Made by a program: the position numbers and the translations under genes. DNA of 64,000 bases from JAPUEK01 sp963815355 (lineage in GTDB: Bacteria; Pseudomonadota; Alphaproteobacteria; Rhodobacterales; Rhodobacteraceae). Under the pieces are notes generated by a model. The model saw nothing but the letters and a program-made list of their open reading frames with translations. It made no database searches and was not told where the DNA came from. The stretch spans positions 25,808-89,807 of the forward strand of contig CAWFGJ010000008.1 in assembly GCA_963815355.1 (NCBI GenBank), read 5' to 3'. The first letter of the stretch is position 1; each line of letters opens with the position of its first letter. This document shows, in pieces, positions 7,898 to 15,692 of the stretch.

Positions 7898-8946
7898 CCG
7901 TCGCCCGTATCGCCCTGCGCCCCGACTATGACATCTCTCGCGTGATCCGGGGGGGCTGGCAGCTTGCGGGCGGCCACGGCCCTGTGGACCGTGCCCAGAC
8001 CATCGAGGACATGATCGCCTTTGCCGAGGCCGGGATCACCACCTTTGACTGCGCCGACATCTACACCGGTGTCGAAGAGCTGATCGGCGCCTTTCGCACC
8101 GAATACGCCAACCGCGCCGGGTCCGAGGCTTTGGCCCGCATCAAGGTGCACACCAAACTGGTGCCGGACCTTGCGCGTCTTGCCACGGTGGACCGCGCCT
8201 ATATCCGGGGGATCGTGGAAACCTCATTGAAACGCCTGCGGATGGACCGGCTGGATCTGGTGCAGTTCCACTGGTGGGATTACGCCGTGCCCCGCTATCT
8301 GGAGGCCATCGGCTGGCTGAACGAGATGCGGCACGAGGGCAAGGTCGCCCAGATCGGTGGCACCAACTTTGACACCGCCCGCAGTCTTGAACTGATCCGC
8401 TCGGGCGTGCCTTTGCTGTCGATGCAGGTGCAATACAGCCTGATCGACACGCGCGCCGAACGGTTGCTGGCGCGCGCGGCACAGGAAAATGACATGTGGA
8501 TCCTGTGCTTTGGCACCGTGGCGGGGGGCTTTCTGGGTGACCGCTGGCTGGGCCAGCCTGAACCGCAGCACCCGCTCGAAAACCGGTCGCTGACGAAGTA
8601 CAAACTGATCATCGACGATTTCGGCGGCTGGGATCTGTTTCAGGCACTGCTGCGTTGCTTGCGCACCATCGCCGACCGCCATGACAGCGACATCGCCACC
8701 GTGGCCAGTGCGGCCATGCTGGACCGTCCCGCCGTTGCCGCAGTGATCGTCGGCGCGCGCAACCGCAGCCATCTGGCGCGCAACGTGGCCGTGGCCTCTC
8801 TGCGCCTGACCGATCAGGACCGCGCCGAGATCGCCGCCATTCAGGCCCAAGGCCATATCCCCGAGGGCGACACCTATACGCTGGAACGGGACCGCCACGG
8901 GCGGCACGGCAGCATCATCAAATACAACCTCAACGCCGCGTCTTGA
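7894..8946 (+). CDS. Aldo/keto reductase
   Basis: A TIM-barrel NAD(P)H-dependent oxidoreductase of 350 residues. The catalytic-tetrad region FDCADIYTGVEELIG gives Asp52 and Tyr57, HTKLVPDL supplies the lysine, and DLVQFHWWDY supplies the histidine. The chosen ATG follows a GGAGGA ribosome site inside the TIGR04076 gene; an earlier in-frame methionine would lie inside that gene. The C-terminal extension beyond the barrel (GHIPEGDTYTLERDRHG) is characteristic of a group of AKRs found in amino-acid or sugar catabolism. It likely reduces or oxidises an intermediate of the imported compound. Confidence 0.92.
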   Translation: MTVARIALRPDYDISRVIRGGWQLAGGHGPVDRAQTIEDMIAFAEAGITTFDCADIYTGVEELIGAFRTEYANRAGSEALARIKVHTKLVPDLARLATVDRAYIRGIVETSLKRLRMDRLDLVQFHWWDYAVPRYLEAIGWLNEMRHEGKVAQIGGTNFDTARSLELIRSGVPLLSMQVQYSLIDTRAERLLARAAQENDMWILCFGTVAGGFLGDRWLGQPEPQHPLENRSLTKYKLIIDDFGGWDLFQALLRCLRTIADRHDSDIATVASAAMLDRPAVAAVIVGARNRSHLARNVAVASLRLTDQDRAEIAAIQAQGHIPEGDTYTLERDRHGRHGSIIKYNLNAAS

Positions 8947-8956
8947 GGGGAAACAG

Positions 8957-8981
8957 CCGACGGGCAAGCCCAGCCCGTCGG
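8957..8981 (+). other. Intercistronic stem-loop before the binding-protein gene
   Basis: A perfect 9-base stem (CCGACGGGC at 8957-8965 with GCCCGTCGG at 8973-8981) and a 7-base loop. It has no following T-run, so it is not a standard intrinsic terminator on this strand. Placed just upstream of an abundant-type periplasmic binding protein, it may stabilise or set the relative level of the downstream mRNA. Confidence 0.5.
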
Positions 8982-9026
8982 AACAAAAACCAAAGGGCCA
9001 GACCCAGCCAACAGTAAGGAAAACCA

Positions 9027-10274
9027 ATGAAAAGAACTCTTCTTGCCACCGTCGCCGCTCTGGCCTTCATGCCCGGCACCACCTATGCCTGCGATATCAC
9101 CGTGGGCCTTGTGCTTGAACTGACCGGCGAGGCCGGGGCCTACGGCCAAGCCGGGGCCAAATCCGTCGAGATGGCCTTTCGCGATCTGAACGACGCGGGC
9201 GGTGTGGCGGGCTGCACGCTGAAAACCGACACCCGCGACAGCCAGACCCAAGCCAACGTCGCCGTCGATGCGGCCACCCAACTGGTGCAGGTCGCCAAGG
9301 TTCCCGCCATCATCGGCGGCATCATCAGCCCGATGTCGATCCCGATCCTGACCTCGGTCACCGGTCCGGCCAAGGTGCTGCAAGTCTCGCCCGCCTCGTC
9401 CTCGCCGACGCTGACCGCGCTTGGCCGCGACGGCAAGACCAACGGCGTCTTCTTCCGCACCATCACCTCGGACGCGCTGCAAGGCGTTGCGGCGGCGAAA
9501 TTCGCCATCGACAACGGCATGAAAAAGATCGTGATCATCCACCAGAACAACGACTTCGGCGTGAACCTTGTAAAGGAATTCTCGGATCCCTTCGCGGCCC
9601 TGGGCGGTGAAGTGGTCTCGGTCACCCCCTATAACGCCAAGCAATCGGACTATGCCGCCGAAGTCACCGCGGCGATGGCCGGGGGCGCGGATGCGCTTTA
9701 CCTGATCTCCGACCCGGTGGACGGGGCCACCATCGCCCGTCAATGGGTCAGCCAAGGCGGCGTGCAGAAGTTCCTGCTGAACGACGGCATGAACAGCGAC
9801 GACTTCATCACCGCAGTGGGGGCCGAATATCTGGGCCAAGCCTACGGCACCTCGTCGGGCACCAGCCCGACGGCCTCGACCGAGTATTTCAACGCCAACT
9901 ATCAGGCCTTCTCGGGCATCGACCCGGCAGCCCCGGCGGCGGACCGGTCCTATGACGCAGGCGCGCTGGTGGGTCTGGCGATTGCGATTGCGGGCGGCCC
10001 GGATGCGGCCAAACTGCCCGACGCGCTGCGCAAGGCGGTCGATCCCGCGGGCGAGGTGATCCACGCGGGCAAGGAAGAGTTTGCCAAGGCGCTGGCCCTG
10101 ATCGCCGATGGCAAGGCCATCCGCTACGAAGGCGTCATCGGCCCGGTCAACTTTGACCAATACGGCGACATCGCAGGCCCCTTCCGTCTGTGGCAGATCG
10201 TCGACGGCGTCGTGACCACCGTGGGCGAGATGACCACCGCCGATGTGGAGGCCGTCAAAGCGCAGGTGAAGTAA
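9027..10274 (+). CDS. HAAT ABC transporter periplasmic substrate-binding protein
   Basis: A 415-residue type-I periplasmic binding protein of the Leu/Ile/Val-binding family. A signal peptide spans residues 1-21, with cleavage after TYA. The mature protein starts CDITVGLVLELTGEAGAYGQAG, the usual first strand and helix. Two Rossmann-like lobes follow, including AIIGGIISPMSIPIL and KKIVIIHQNNDFGVN. A ribosome site AAGGAAA precedes the ATG. It is the last gene of the rightward arm and should deliver substrate to LivHM. The stop is followed by a strong hairpin shared with the convergent sulP gene. Confidence 0.94.
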   Translation: MKRTLLATVAALAFMPGTTYACDITVGLVLELTGEAGAYGQAGAKSVEMAFRDLNDAGGVAGCTLKTDTRDSQTQANVAVDAATQLVQVAKVPAIIGGIISPMSIPILTSVTGPAKVLQVSPASSSPTLTALGRDGKTNGVFFRTITSDALQGVAAAKFAIDNGMKKIVIIHQNNDFGVNLVKEFSDPFAALGGEVVSVTPYNAKQSDYAAEVTAAMAGGADALYLISDPVDGATIARQWVSQGGVQKFLLNDGMNSDDFITAVGAEYLGQAYGTSSGTSPTASTEYFNANYQAFSGIDPAAPAADRSYDAGALVGLAIAIAGGPDAAKLPDALRKAVDPAGEVIHAGKEEFAKALALIADGKAIRYEGVIGPVNFDQYGDIAGPFRLWQIVDGVVTTVGEMTTADVEAVKAQVK

Positions 10275-10281
10275 CCCCTTT

Positions 10282-10312
10282 GGCCGGGCTGGAAAATCTT
10301 TCCCGCCCGGCC
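10282..10312. terminator. Hairpin between convergent binding-protein and SulP genes
   Basis: An 8-base perfect stem GGCCGGGC / GCCCGGCC (10282-10289 and 10305-10312) encloses an A/T-rich loop with a T-tract. It lies in the 48-base gap between two stop codons. The following bases are not T-rich, so efficiency is uncertain. Confidence 0.55.
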
Positions 10313-10322
10313 GATCCCTTGG

Positions 10323-12065
10323 CTACCGGGCCGCGCGCCCGGCCCCCGTATCGGGCACCAGCGCCTGCCACGCATCATACTGCGACAGAAAGACTTGCCC
10401 GCTTAGCGCCTCAAGGAAATGGGTCTTCTTCAGCCCGTCCATGACCGGCCCTTTGACCTCGGACAGATGCAGCGTGACGCCCATCTCTTTCAGGCGCAGA
10501 TTGATCGCCTCAAGGCTTTCCAGCGCGCTCAGATCAATCTCGTTGATCGCCGAACACATCAGCACCACATCGCGGATCGGGCAGGTCGTCGCCAGACGGT
10601 CATAGATGTAATCCTCCAAAAACCGGGCATTGGCGAAATACAGGCTTTCGTCGATGCGGATGCTGAGCACCGCCGGATCGGTCAGCACCGAATGGCGGTG
10701 AATGTTGCGGAAATGCTGGGTGCCGGGCACCAGCCCGACTTCGGCGATATGGGGCCGCGATGTGCGATAGAGGTGCAGCCCGATCGACAGGATCACCCCC
10801 GCCGAAACGCCCGTCTCTACCCCCATCCCCAAGGTGAACAGAATGGTCGCCAGCACCGCAAGGAAATCGGCTTTCGAATAGGCCCAGCTGCGCTTGAGGA
10901 TAGAGAAATCCACAAGGCTCAGCACCGCCACGATGATCGTCGCCGACAAAGTGGCCACCGGCAGGAAATAGATCAGCGGCGTCAGCGCCACCGCGGCAAC
11001 CGCCAGCCCGATTGCGGTGAACGCCCCGGCGGCAGGGGTCTCGGCCCCCGCATCATAGTTCACGACCGAGCGCGCAAACCCGCCCGTAACCGGATAGCCC
11101 CCGGTAAAGGCCGCGCCAAGATTGGCCGCGCCAAGGCCGATCAATTCCTGATCCGGGTCGATCCTCTGGCGTTTTTTGGCGGCAAGGGTCTGCGCGACCG
11201 AGATCGATTCCACAAAGCCGATGATAGAGATCAGCAGCGCCGGCAGCACCAGCAGCCCCAGCAGATCCGGCGAGAATGAGGGCAGCGTCAGCGGCGGCAG
11301 GCCCTGCGGCACGGCCCCCACGATCTTGACGCCGCGCGCCTCCAGCCCCAACCCCCACACAGCCAGCGTGCTGACCACCACCGCCGCAACCGGTCCGGCC
11401 TTGGTGATCATGTCCGCTGCGCGCGCGCCCAGCCCAAGGCGTCCAAGCAGCGGTTTCAACCCCTTGCGCACCCAGAACAAAAACCCCGTGGCAGCAACAC
11501 CGATGGCCAGCGTGACCGGGTTGGTCTGCCCCAGATGCGCGCCCAGTGACACGACCAGATCCGGCAGCGTGTCGCCTTCTGCGCCGATGCCCAGCACATG
11601 CTTGATCTGGCTGGCCGCGATCAGAATACCGCTGGCGGTGATAAAGCCCGCAATCACGGGATGCGACAGAAAGTTGGCCAGAAACCCCAGCTTCAGCACG
11701 CCCAGCGCCAACAAGATCACCCCCGACATCCCCGCCAAGGTCATTGCGGCCACCGCATAGCCCATCGTCCCCTGATCGGCGACCGTGCCGATGGCGGCGG
11801 CGGTCATCAACGACACCACCGCCACCGGCCCCACCGCCAGCGCCCGGCTGGTGCCAAAGATCGCATAGAGGATGATCGGCGCGATAGAGGCGTAAAGCCC
11901 CGCCTCTGGCGGCAGGCCCGCCAGCATCGCATAGGCCAAAGACTGCGGGATAAGCATGATCGTCACGATCACCGCCGCCAGAAGGTCGCTGGACAACGCC
12001 TGTCGGTCATAGCGGCGGCCCCATTGCAGGATCGGCAGATACTGGGCGAGCGGTTTGAACGTCAT
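10323..12065 (-). CDS. SulP family anion transporter with STAS domain
   Basis: A 580-residue inner-membrane transporter of the SLC26/SulP family. The N-terminal signature runs PQSLAYAMLAGLPPEAGLYAS, then VGPVAVVSLMTAAA, with about ten to twelve hydrophobic segments. The C-terminal STAS domain begins near residue 450 and includes IRIDESLYFANARFLEDYI and the conserved VLMCSAINEIDLSALESLEAI. Family substrates include sulfate, bicarbonate and dicarboxylates; sequence alone does not choose among them. It is a single-gene unit with a long noncoding leader to its right. Confidence 0.95.
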   Translation of the reverse strand: MTFKPLAQYLPILQWGRRYDRQALSSDLLAAVIVTIMLIPQSLAYAMLAGLPPEAGLYASIAPIILYAIFGTSRALAVGPVAVVSLMTAAAIGTVADQGTMGYAVAAMTLAGMSGVILLALGVLKLGFLANFLSHPVIAGFITASGILIAASQIKHVLGIGAEGDTLPDLVVSLGAHLGQTNPVTLAIGVAATGFLFWVRKGLKPLLGRLGLGARAADMITKAGPVAAVVVSTLAVWGLGLEARGVKIVGAVPQGLPPLTLPSFSPDLLGLLVLPALLISIIGFVESISVAQTLAAKKRQRIDPDQELIGLGAANLGAAFTGGYPVTGGFARSVVNYDAGAETPAAGAFTAIGLAVAAVALTPLIYFLPVATLSATIIVAVLSLVDFSILKRSWAYSKADFLAVLATILFTLGMGVETGVSAGVILSIGLHLYRTSRPHIAEVGLVPGTQHFRNIHRHSVLTDPAVLSIRIDESLYFANARFLEDYIYDRLATTCPIRDVVLMCSAINEIDLSALESLEAINLRLKEMGVTLHLSEVKGPVMDGLKKTHFLEALSGQVFLSQYDAWQALVPDTGAGRAAR

Positions 12066-12788
12066 GGGTCATCCTTTGCTGCCAAGCCCGCGCGGGGCGG
12101 TTGAGCTTGGCTGTCTGTGCGGCCCTTGTGCGGCACCGCTGTGGTCGGTCTTGGCGTGCTTGAGGGATTGGGCGGCGCGCGCCCGACCCCGCCTCATATA
12201 TTCAAACATGACAATATGTCAAGCACACCCCGGCCCCAATGCCTGCCCCCCTGACCCTCGCGCAGTCATTCCGCGCCAAGGGTCGCATCTGGCGATCCAC
12301 AAAACTCAGGCGCGGACATCCCCAAGGCCGCGGCGCCACAAGCGGCACTCATTGGCCAATGGTGTCACACGACCGCCGCTCCCTGCTGGCCTCGGCCATC
12401 GCCCTTGGCACCGGGGCTGTGCGGCTTTTATGGCCAGCCATTGCGCGCCCTTGCCGCGATTTGGCTTGCCCCGGCGCTTTTGGCTCGGCGCTTTGGGTGC
12501 GATCCCAAAGGCCTCTTCGTCTCCCATCGCAATGCAAGGCACGGGCCCGTGGTCCCTGCCCCGGCCAAGGCCATCCCCAAACCCAATCCTGAAAGACTGT
12601 CCGGGGCCACATTGGCCAAGCCCACCCCGCTTTTCGCCGCGCAACACAGCGCAGCTGACGCACGGCGCAAGCGCAGGCGTCATAAAAGTGTGCGGGTTTC
12701 GGGCATGATGGGGTTTGACGTCTCTGAAGCCTGCCCCTCGGGCAACGCCACCACCCCTTACAGAAAATCCAATGATTTCATGAAGGAA
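12066..12788. other. 723-base gap without a supported gene
   Basis: Frames here are short, overlap each other on both strands and match no family I recognise. The section 12340-12620 is dense in GGCC/TGGC words and contains a perfect 12-base palindrome CATTGGCCAATG (12350-12361). The left end should hold the sulP promoter and the right end the 3' flank of tRNA-Tyr. I see no transposase remnant or tRNA-like fold beyond tRNA-Tyr. Confidence 0.6.
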
Positions 12789-12872
12789 TGGTGGGCGATC
12801 CTGGAATCGAACCAGGCATGAGTCTCCTCGGCGGAGTTACAGTCCGCTGCCACACCTTGTAGCATATCGCCC
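12789..12872 (-). tRNA. tRNA-Tyr (GTA), CCA encoded
   Basis: Read on the minus strand, a 7-base acceptor stem GGGCGAT pairs with ATCGCCC, followed by ACCA. The anticodon stem GCGGA/TCCGC holds loop CTGTAAC with anticodon GTA. A long variable arm (GAG..CTC stem) marks it as class II, as expected for bacterial tRNA-Tyr. The T arm CCTGG-TTCGATT-CCAGG is canonical. Confidence 0.95.
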
Positions 12873-12882
12873 ACTGCCGCGG

Positions 12883-12911
12883 GATTTACCCAAGGCTCAG
12901 CGAGGCGTCAA
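12883..12911 (-). promoter_or_regulatory. Probable sigma-70 type promoter of tRNA-Tyr
   Basis: On the minus strand TTGACG (12911-12906) and TAAATC (12888-12883) are spaced by exactly 17 bases and lie about 11 bases before the tRNA 5' end. A 16-base palindrome AGGGCGGAACCGCCCT (12911-12926) abuts the -35 element. Confidence 0.6.
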
Positions 12912-12991
12912 GGGCGGAACCGCCCTGACTTGAGGATTAAATTCTTCCCGCAGCGCGCAGCACAAGCCCCCGCTTTCACGCGGCAGGCCGC

Positions 12992-13026
12992 TCTTTCGGC
13001 TTGCGCAACGGTCTTTCGGCTTGCGC
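12992..13026. repeat. Direct repeat TCTTTCGGCTTGCGC, two copies, 20-base period
   Basis: Two exact 15-base copies at 12992-13006 and 13012-13026 lie between tRNA-Tyr and the rlmB start. The 20-base period places both copies on the same DNA face, which would suit a regulatory protein; no known motif is recognised. Confidence 0.6.
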
Positions 13027-13072
13027 GGCGACGCCAGCCTTGCGACAGGAGGGAAAGCGACGGAGGACGACG

Positions 13073-13873
13073 ATGACAACGGGTGCCAAAAAGCCGACTT
13101 GGGTGGTTGATAAAGAACGCAACCGCCGTGCCGAGGCGAAAGAAACGGTGTGGCTGTTCGGCCTGCACGCCGTCCGCGACGCGCTGATGAACCCAAAGCG
13201 TGAAAAGCTGCGGCTGGTCGTCACCAAAAACGCGCTCGACAAGCTGGAAGAGGCGGTGGCCTTTGCCGGGATCGCGCCCGAAATCGCCGACCCGCGTCGT
13301 TTTGAAGCCCCCATCGACGAAGGCTCTGTCCATCAGGGTGCGGCGATGGAAGTGCGCCCGCTCAACTGGGGCAAGCTGGCCGATGTGGCGATCTCGGGCG
13401 AAGGCCTGCCGCTGGTGGTGCTGCTGGACCGGGTGACCGACCCGCACAACGTCGGTGCGGTGCTGCGGTCAGCCGAGGTGTTCGGCGCGCGCGCCGTGAT
13501 CGCGCCGCGCCACCATTCGGCCCCCGAAACCGGGGCGCTGGCAAAGACCGCCTCCGGCGCGCTGGAGCGTCAGCCCTATCTGAAGGTGATGAACCTTGGC
13601 GACGCGATGGAAGAGCTGAAGGCCATGGGCTATATCCTGATCGGGCTGGACGGCGACGGCACCCTGCCCTTGGCCGAGGCGCTGGCCACCACCGTCACCG
13701 GGTCCAGCAAGCGCCCCGTGGCGCTGGTGCTGGGCGCCGAAGGCCCGGGCCTGCGTGAGCGCACCCGCGAGACCTGCCACATGATCGCCCGCATCCCCTT
13801 TACCGGCGCGTTTGGCAGCCTGAACGTGTCCAATGCGGCGGCGGTGGCGCTTTATGCCGCGTCTTGCCGCTAA
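13073..13873 (+). CDS. rlmB: 23S rRNA (guanosine-2'-O-)-methyltransferase, TrmH/SpoU family
   Basis: A SPOUT-fold RNA methyltransferase of 266 residues. Start MTTGAKKPTWVVDKE was chosen because a GGAGGA site lies 7-12 bases before it. The N-terminal substrate-binding domain shows VWLFGLHAVRDALMNP. The C-terminal knot contains motif 1 RVTDPHNVGAVLRSAEVFG, motif 2 LGAEGPGL and motif 3 LNVSNAAAVALY. RlmB methylates the ribose of a guanosine in 23S rRNA; a tRNA target for this TrmH-like homologue cannot be ruled out from sequence alone. It is transcribed divergently from tRNA-Tyr. Confidence 0.9.
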   Translation: MTTGAKKPTWVVDKERNRRAEAKETVWLFGLHAVRDALMNPKREKLRLVVTKNALDKLEEAVAFAGIAPEIADPRRFEAPIDEGSVHQGAAMEVRPLNWGKLADVAISGEGLPLVVLLDRVTDPHNVGAVLRSAEVFGARAVIAPRHHSAPETGALAKTASGALERQPYLKVMNLGDAMEELKAMGYILIGLDGDGTLPLAEALATTVTGSSKRPVALVLGAEGPGLRERTRETCHMIARIPFTGAFGSLNVSNAAAVALYAASCR

Positions 13874-13989
13874 CCCCTTCACGATAACGCGAGCGGCTCT
13901 TAAATTCGCCAGCGGGATAACTATGTCACAGTCAGAGGCGCGGGTCGGAACCCCCGCAAGCCCTCTTACTGTCCCTCGTTCCACACCTT

Positions 13990-14024
13990 GGCGCCCCTGC
14001 CCAACTGGCACGGGGCGCCTTTTT
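13990..14024 (+). terminator. Strong rho-independent terminator downstream of rlmB
   Basis: GGCGCCCC (13990-13997) pairs with GGGGCGCC (14012-14019). A further TGCC/GGCA extension inside and a single bulge sit above it, and TTTTTC follows directly. It lies about 115 bases after rlmB, leaving a structured untranslated segment between. Confidence 0.85.
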
Positions 14025-14081
14025 CTGTCAGTCTTTCCTTAATCCACCAGTCATTCTTCAGTCCCACTGCCGGAGGAACCC

Positions 14082-14504
14082 ATGCCCGTCGACGGCCATA
14101 CCGATACCGAAATCCGCGCGATCCTGACCGGGGTCAAAACCATCGCCCTTGTCGGCTGGTCGCCAAAGCCTGACCGCGCCAGCCACAGTGTGGCCAAATT
14201 CCTTGTCCGCCAAGGCTACCGGGTTATTCCGGTCAATCCCGGGCAAGTGGGTGAGGACAGCGGGCTTGGTGAGGTGGTGCGGGCGTCCTTGGCCGACGTG
14301 GGCCCGGTGGACATGGTCGATGTGTTCCGTCGCGCCGAAGAGGTGGGCCCGGTCGCCGCCGAGGCCGTAGCCATCGGCGCAAAGGTGCTGTGGATGCAGC
14401 TTGGCATCGTAAATGAGAGCGCCGCCGCAACGGCGCGGGCGGCAGGGCTGACCGTGGTGATGGATCGCTGTCCGGCCATCGAAATCCCCCGTCTGGGGCT
14501 GTAG
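14082..14504 (+). CDS. CoA-binding domain protein (YccU-like)
   Basis: A 140-residue single-domain protein with a Rossmann-type CoA-binding fold. The strand-loop IALVGWSPKPDRASHSVAKFLVRQGYRVIPVNPGQ and the ending MDRCPAIEIPRLGL are typical of the YccU family. A GGAGGA ribosome site precedes the ATG. The family is widespread, cytoplasmic and of unresolved physiological role. It converges on hisE with only 12 bases between stop codons. Confidence 0.9.
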   Translation: MPVDGHTDTEIRAILTGVKTIALVGWSPKPDRASHSVAKFLVRQGYRVIPVNPGQVGEDSGLGEVVRASLADVGPVDMVDVFRRAEEVGPVAAEAVAIGAKVLWMQLGIVNESAAATARAAGLTVVMDRCPAIEIPRLGL

Positions 14505-14516
14505 CCGGACCGGTCC

Positions 14517-14825
14517 TTAGCGGCTGGCTTTTTCGGCAAGGCCGGAGGTGCCTTCGCGCCGTTCCAGTTCGGCCAGCACCGCCTCCAGCGTCACATCGCG
14601 GGCGGCCAGCATGACCAGCAGGTGATAGAGCACGTCTGCCGCCTCGGCGGTCAGTTTGGCCGTGTCGCCCTTGACCGCCTCTATGATCGCCTCAATCGCC
14701 TCTTCGCCGAATTTCTCGGCGCATTTCTCGGGGCCTTTGGCCAGCAACTTGGCGGTCCATGAGCTTTCCGGGTCTGCCCCTTTGCGGGCGGCAATCGTGG
14801 CGGCAAGTCTTGTCAATGCTGTCAT
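14517..14825 (-). CDS. hisE: Phosphoribosyl-ATP diphosphatase
   Basis: The second enzyme of histidine biosynthesis, 102 residues, an all-alpha MazG-like fold. The conserved SWTAKLLAKGPEKCAEKFGEEAIEAI and KLTAEAADVLYHLLVMLAARDV carry the acidic metal ligands (EE and ExxD). It is last in the hisA-hisF-hisE run and overlaps hisF by four bases. Confidence 0.96.
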   Translation of the reverse strand: MTALTRLAATIAARKGADPESSWTAKLLAKGPEKCAEKFGEEAIEAIIEAVKGDTAKLTAEAADVLYHLLVMLAARDVTLEAVLAELERREGTSGLAEKASR

Positions 14826-15583
14826 GCCAGCCTCATCGGAATGCCGGCGGCGGCCATGTGCTCTTTGGCCTGCCGGATGGTGAATTCCCCAAAATGGAAG
14901 ATCGAGGCCGCCAGCACCGCCGAGGCCCCGCCAAGGGTGACGCCTTCGACCAGATGGTCCAGCGTGCCGACCCCGCCCGAGGCAATGACCGGCACCGACA
15001 CCGCGTCAGAGATCGCGCGCGTCAGCGGCAGGTTGAACCCCGCCCGCGTGCCATCGCGGTCCATTGAGGTCAGCAGGATCTCGCCCGCCCCCTTGGCCGC
15101 GACCAGCCGGGCAAATTCGACCGCATCAATGCCGGTAGACCGCCGCCCGCCATGGGTGAAGATCTCCCACTTGCCGGGCGCGACGGTCTTGGCGTCAATC
15201 GCCACCACGATGCACTGGCTGCCAAAGCGGTCCGCCGCCTCGGCCACCACATCGGGATTGGCCACGGCGGCAGAGTTGAACGACACCTTGTCCGCCCCCG
15301 CCAACAGCAGCGCGCGCACGTCTTCATGGCTGCGCACCCCACCGCCGACGGTCAGCGGCATGAAGCATTGCTCGGCCGTACGGGTCACCAGATCAAACAT
15401 CGTGCCCCGGTTTTCATGGGTGGCATGAATGTCCAGAAAACACAGCTCATCCGCACCCGCCGCATCATAGGCGCGCGCGGCCTCGACCGGGTCGCCCGCG
15501 TCGCGCAGTTGGGTGAAGTTCACGCCCTTGACCACTCGGCCATCGGCGACATCAAGACAGGGGATCAGGCGGGTTTTCAACAT
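14822..15583 (-). CDS. hisF: Imidazole glycerol phosphate synthase, cyclase subunit
   Basis: A (beta/alpha)8 enzyme of 253 residues that forms imidazole glycerol phosphate and AICAR using ammonia from HisH. N-terminal MLKTRLIPCLDVADGRVVKGVNF carries the first catalytic Asp, and CIVVAIDAKTV carries the second. The phosphate-binding loops VGGGVRS and IASGGVGTL are intact. hisH is not in this window. Full length and no frameshift, unlike its neighbour hisA. Confidence 0.97.
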   Translation of the reverse strand: MLKTRLIPCLDVADGRVVKGVNFTQLRDAGDPVEAARAYDAAGADELCFLDIHATHENRGTMFDLVTRTAEQCFMPLTVGGGVRSHEDVRALLLAGADKVSFNSAAVANPDVVAEAADRFGSQCIVVAIDAKTVAPGKWEIFTHGGRRSTGIDAVEFARLVAAKGAGEILLTSMDRDGTRAGFNLPLTRAISDAVSVPVIASGGVGTLDHLVEGVTLGGASAVLAASIFHFGEFTIRQAKEHMAAAGIPMRLA

Positions 15584-15632
15584 GGGTTTGTGTAGCGCCT
15601 TGTCGGCCTTCGCGAAAGGGGGGGCTTCGGGA

Positions 15633-15655
15633 AAGGGGGGCTGTCTGCCCCCCTT
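15633..15655. terminator. G/C-run hairpin between hisA and hisF
   Basis: AAGGGGGGC (15633-15641) pairs with GCCCCCCTT (15647-15655) across a 5-base loop. It lies in the gap inside the his gene run and may attenuate or stabilise the transcript. No T-run follows on the his-coding strand. Confidence 0.45.
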
Positions 15656-15690
15656 GAACCCCCCGAGAGTATTGGGGCCAAGATGAAGGG
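15651..15690. repeat. Dispersed intergenic repeat, copy 1
   Basis: This contains CCCCGAGAGTATT-GGGGCCAAGATGAAG, the same core as the copies at 61168 and 62719 (cGGGagTATTT...GCCAAGATGAA). Repeats of this form are, to my knowledge, common in Rhodobacteraceae intergenic regions. It sits downstream of hisA and upstream of hisF. Confidence 0.6.
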
Positions 15691-15692
15691 GG

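Noticed and set aside
12055..12708. A 217-codon plus-strand frame in the gap after sulP
   Set aside because: It has proline/arginine-rich low-complexity composition, begins inside sulP's start region, and has no ribosome site or family.
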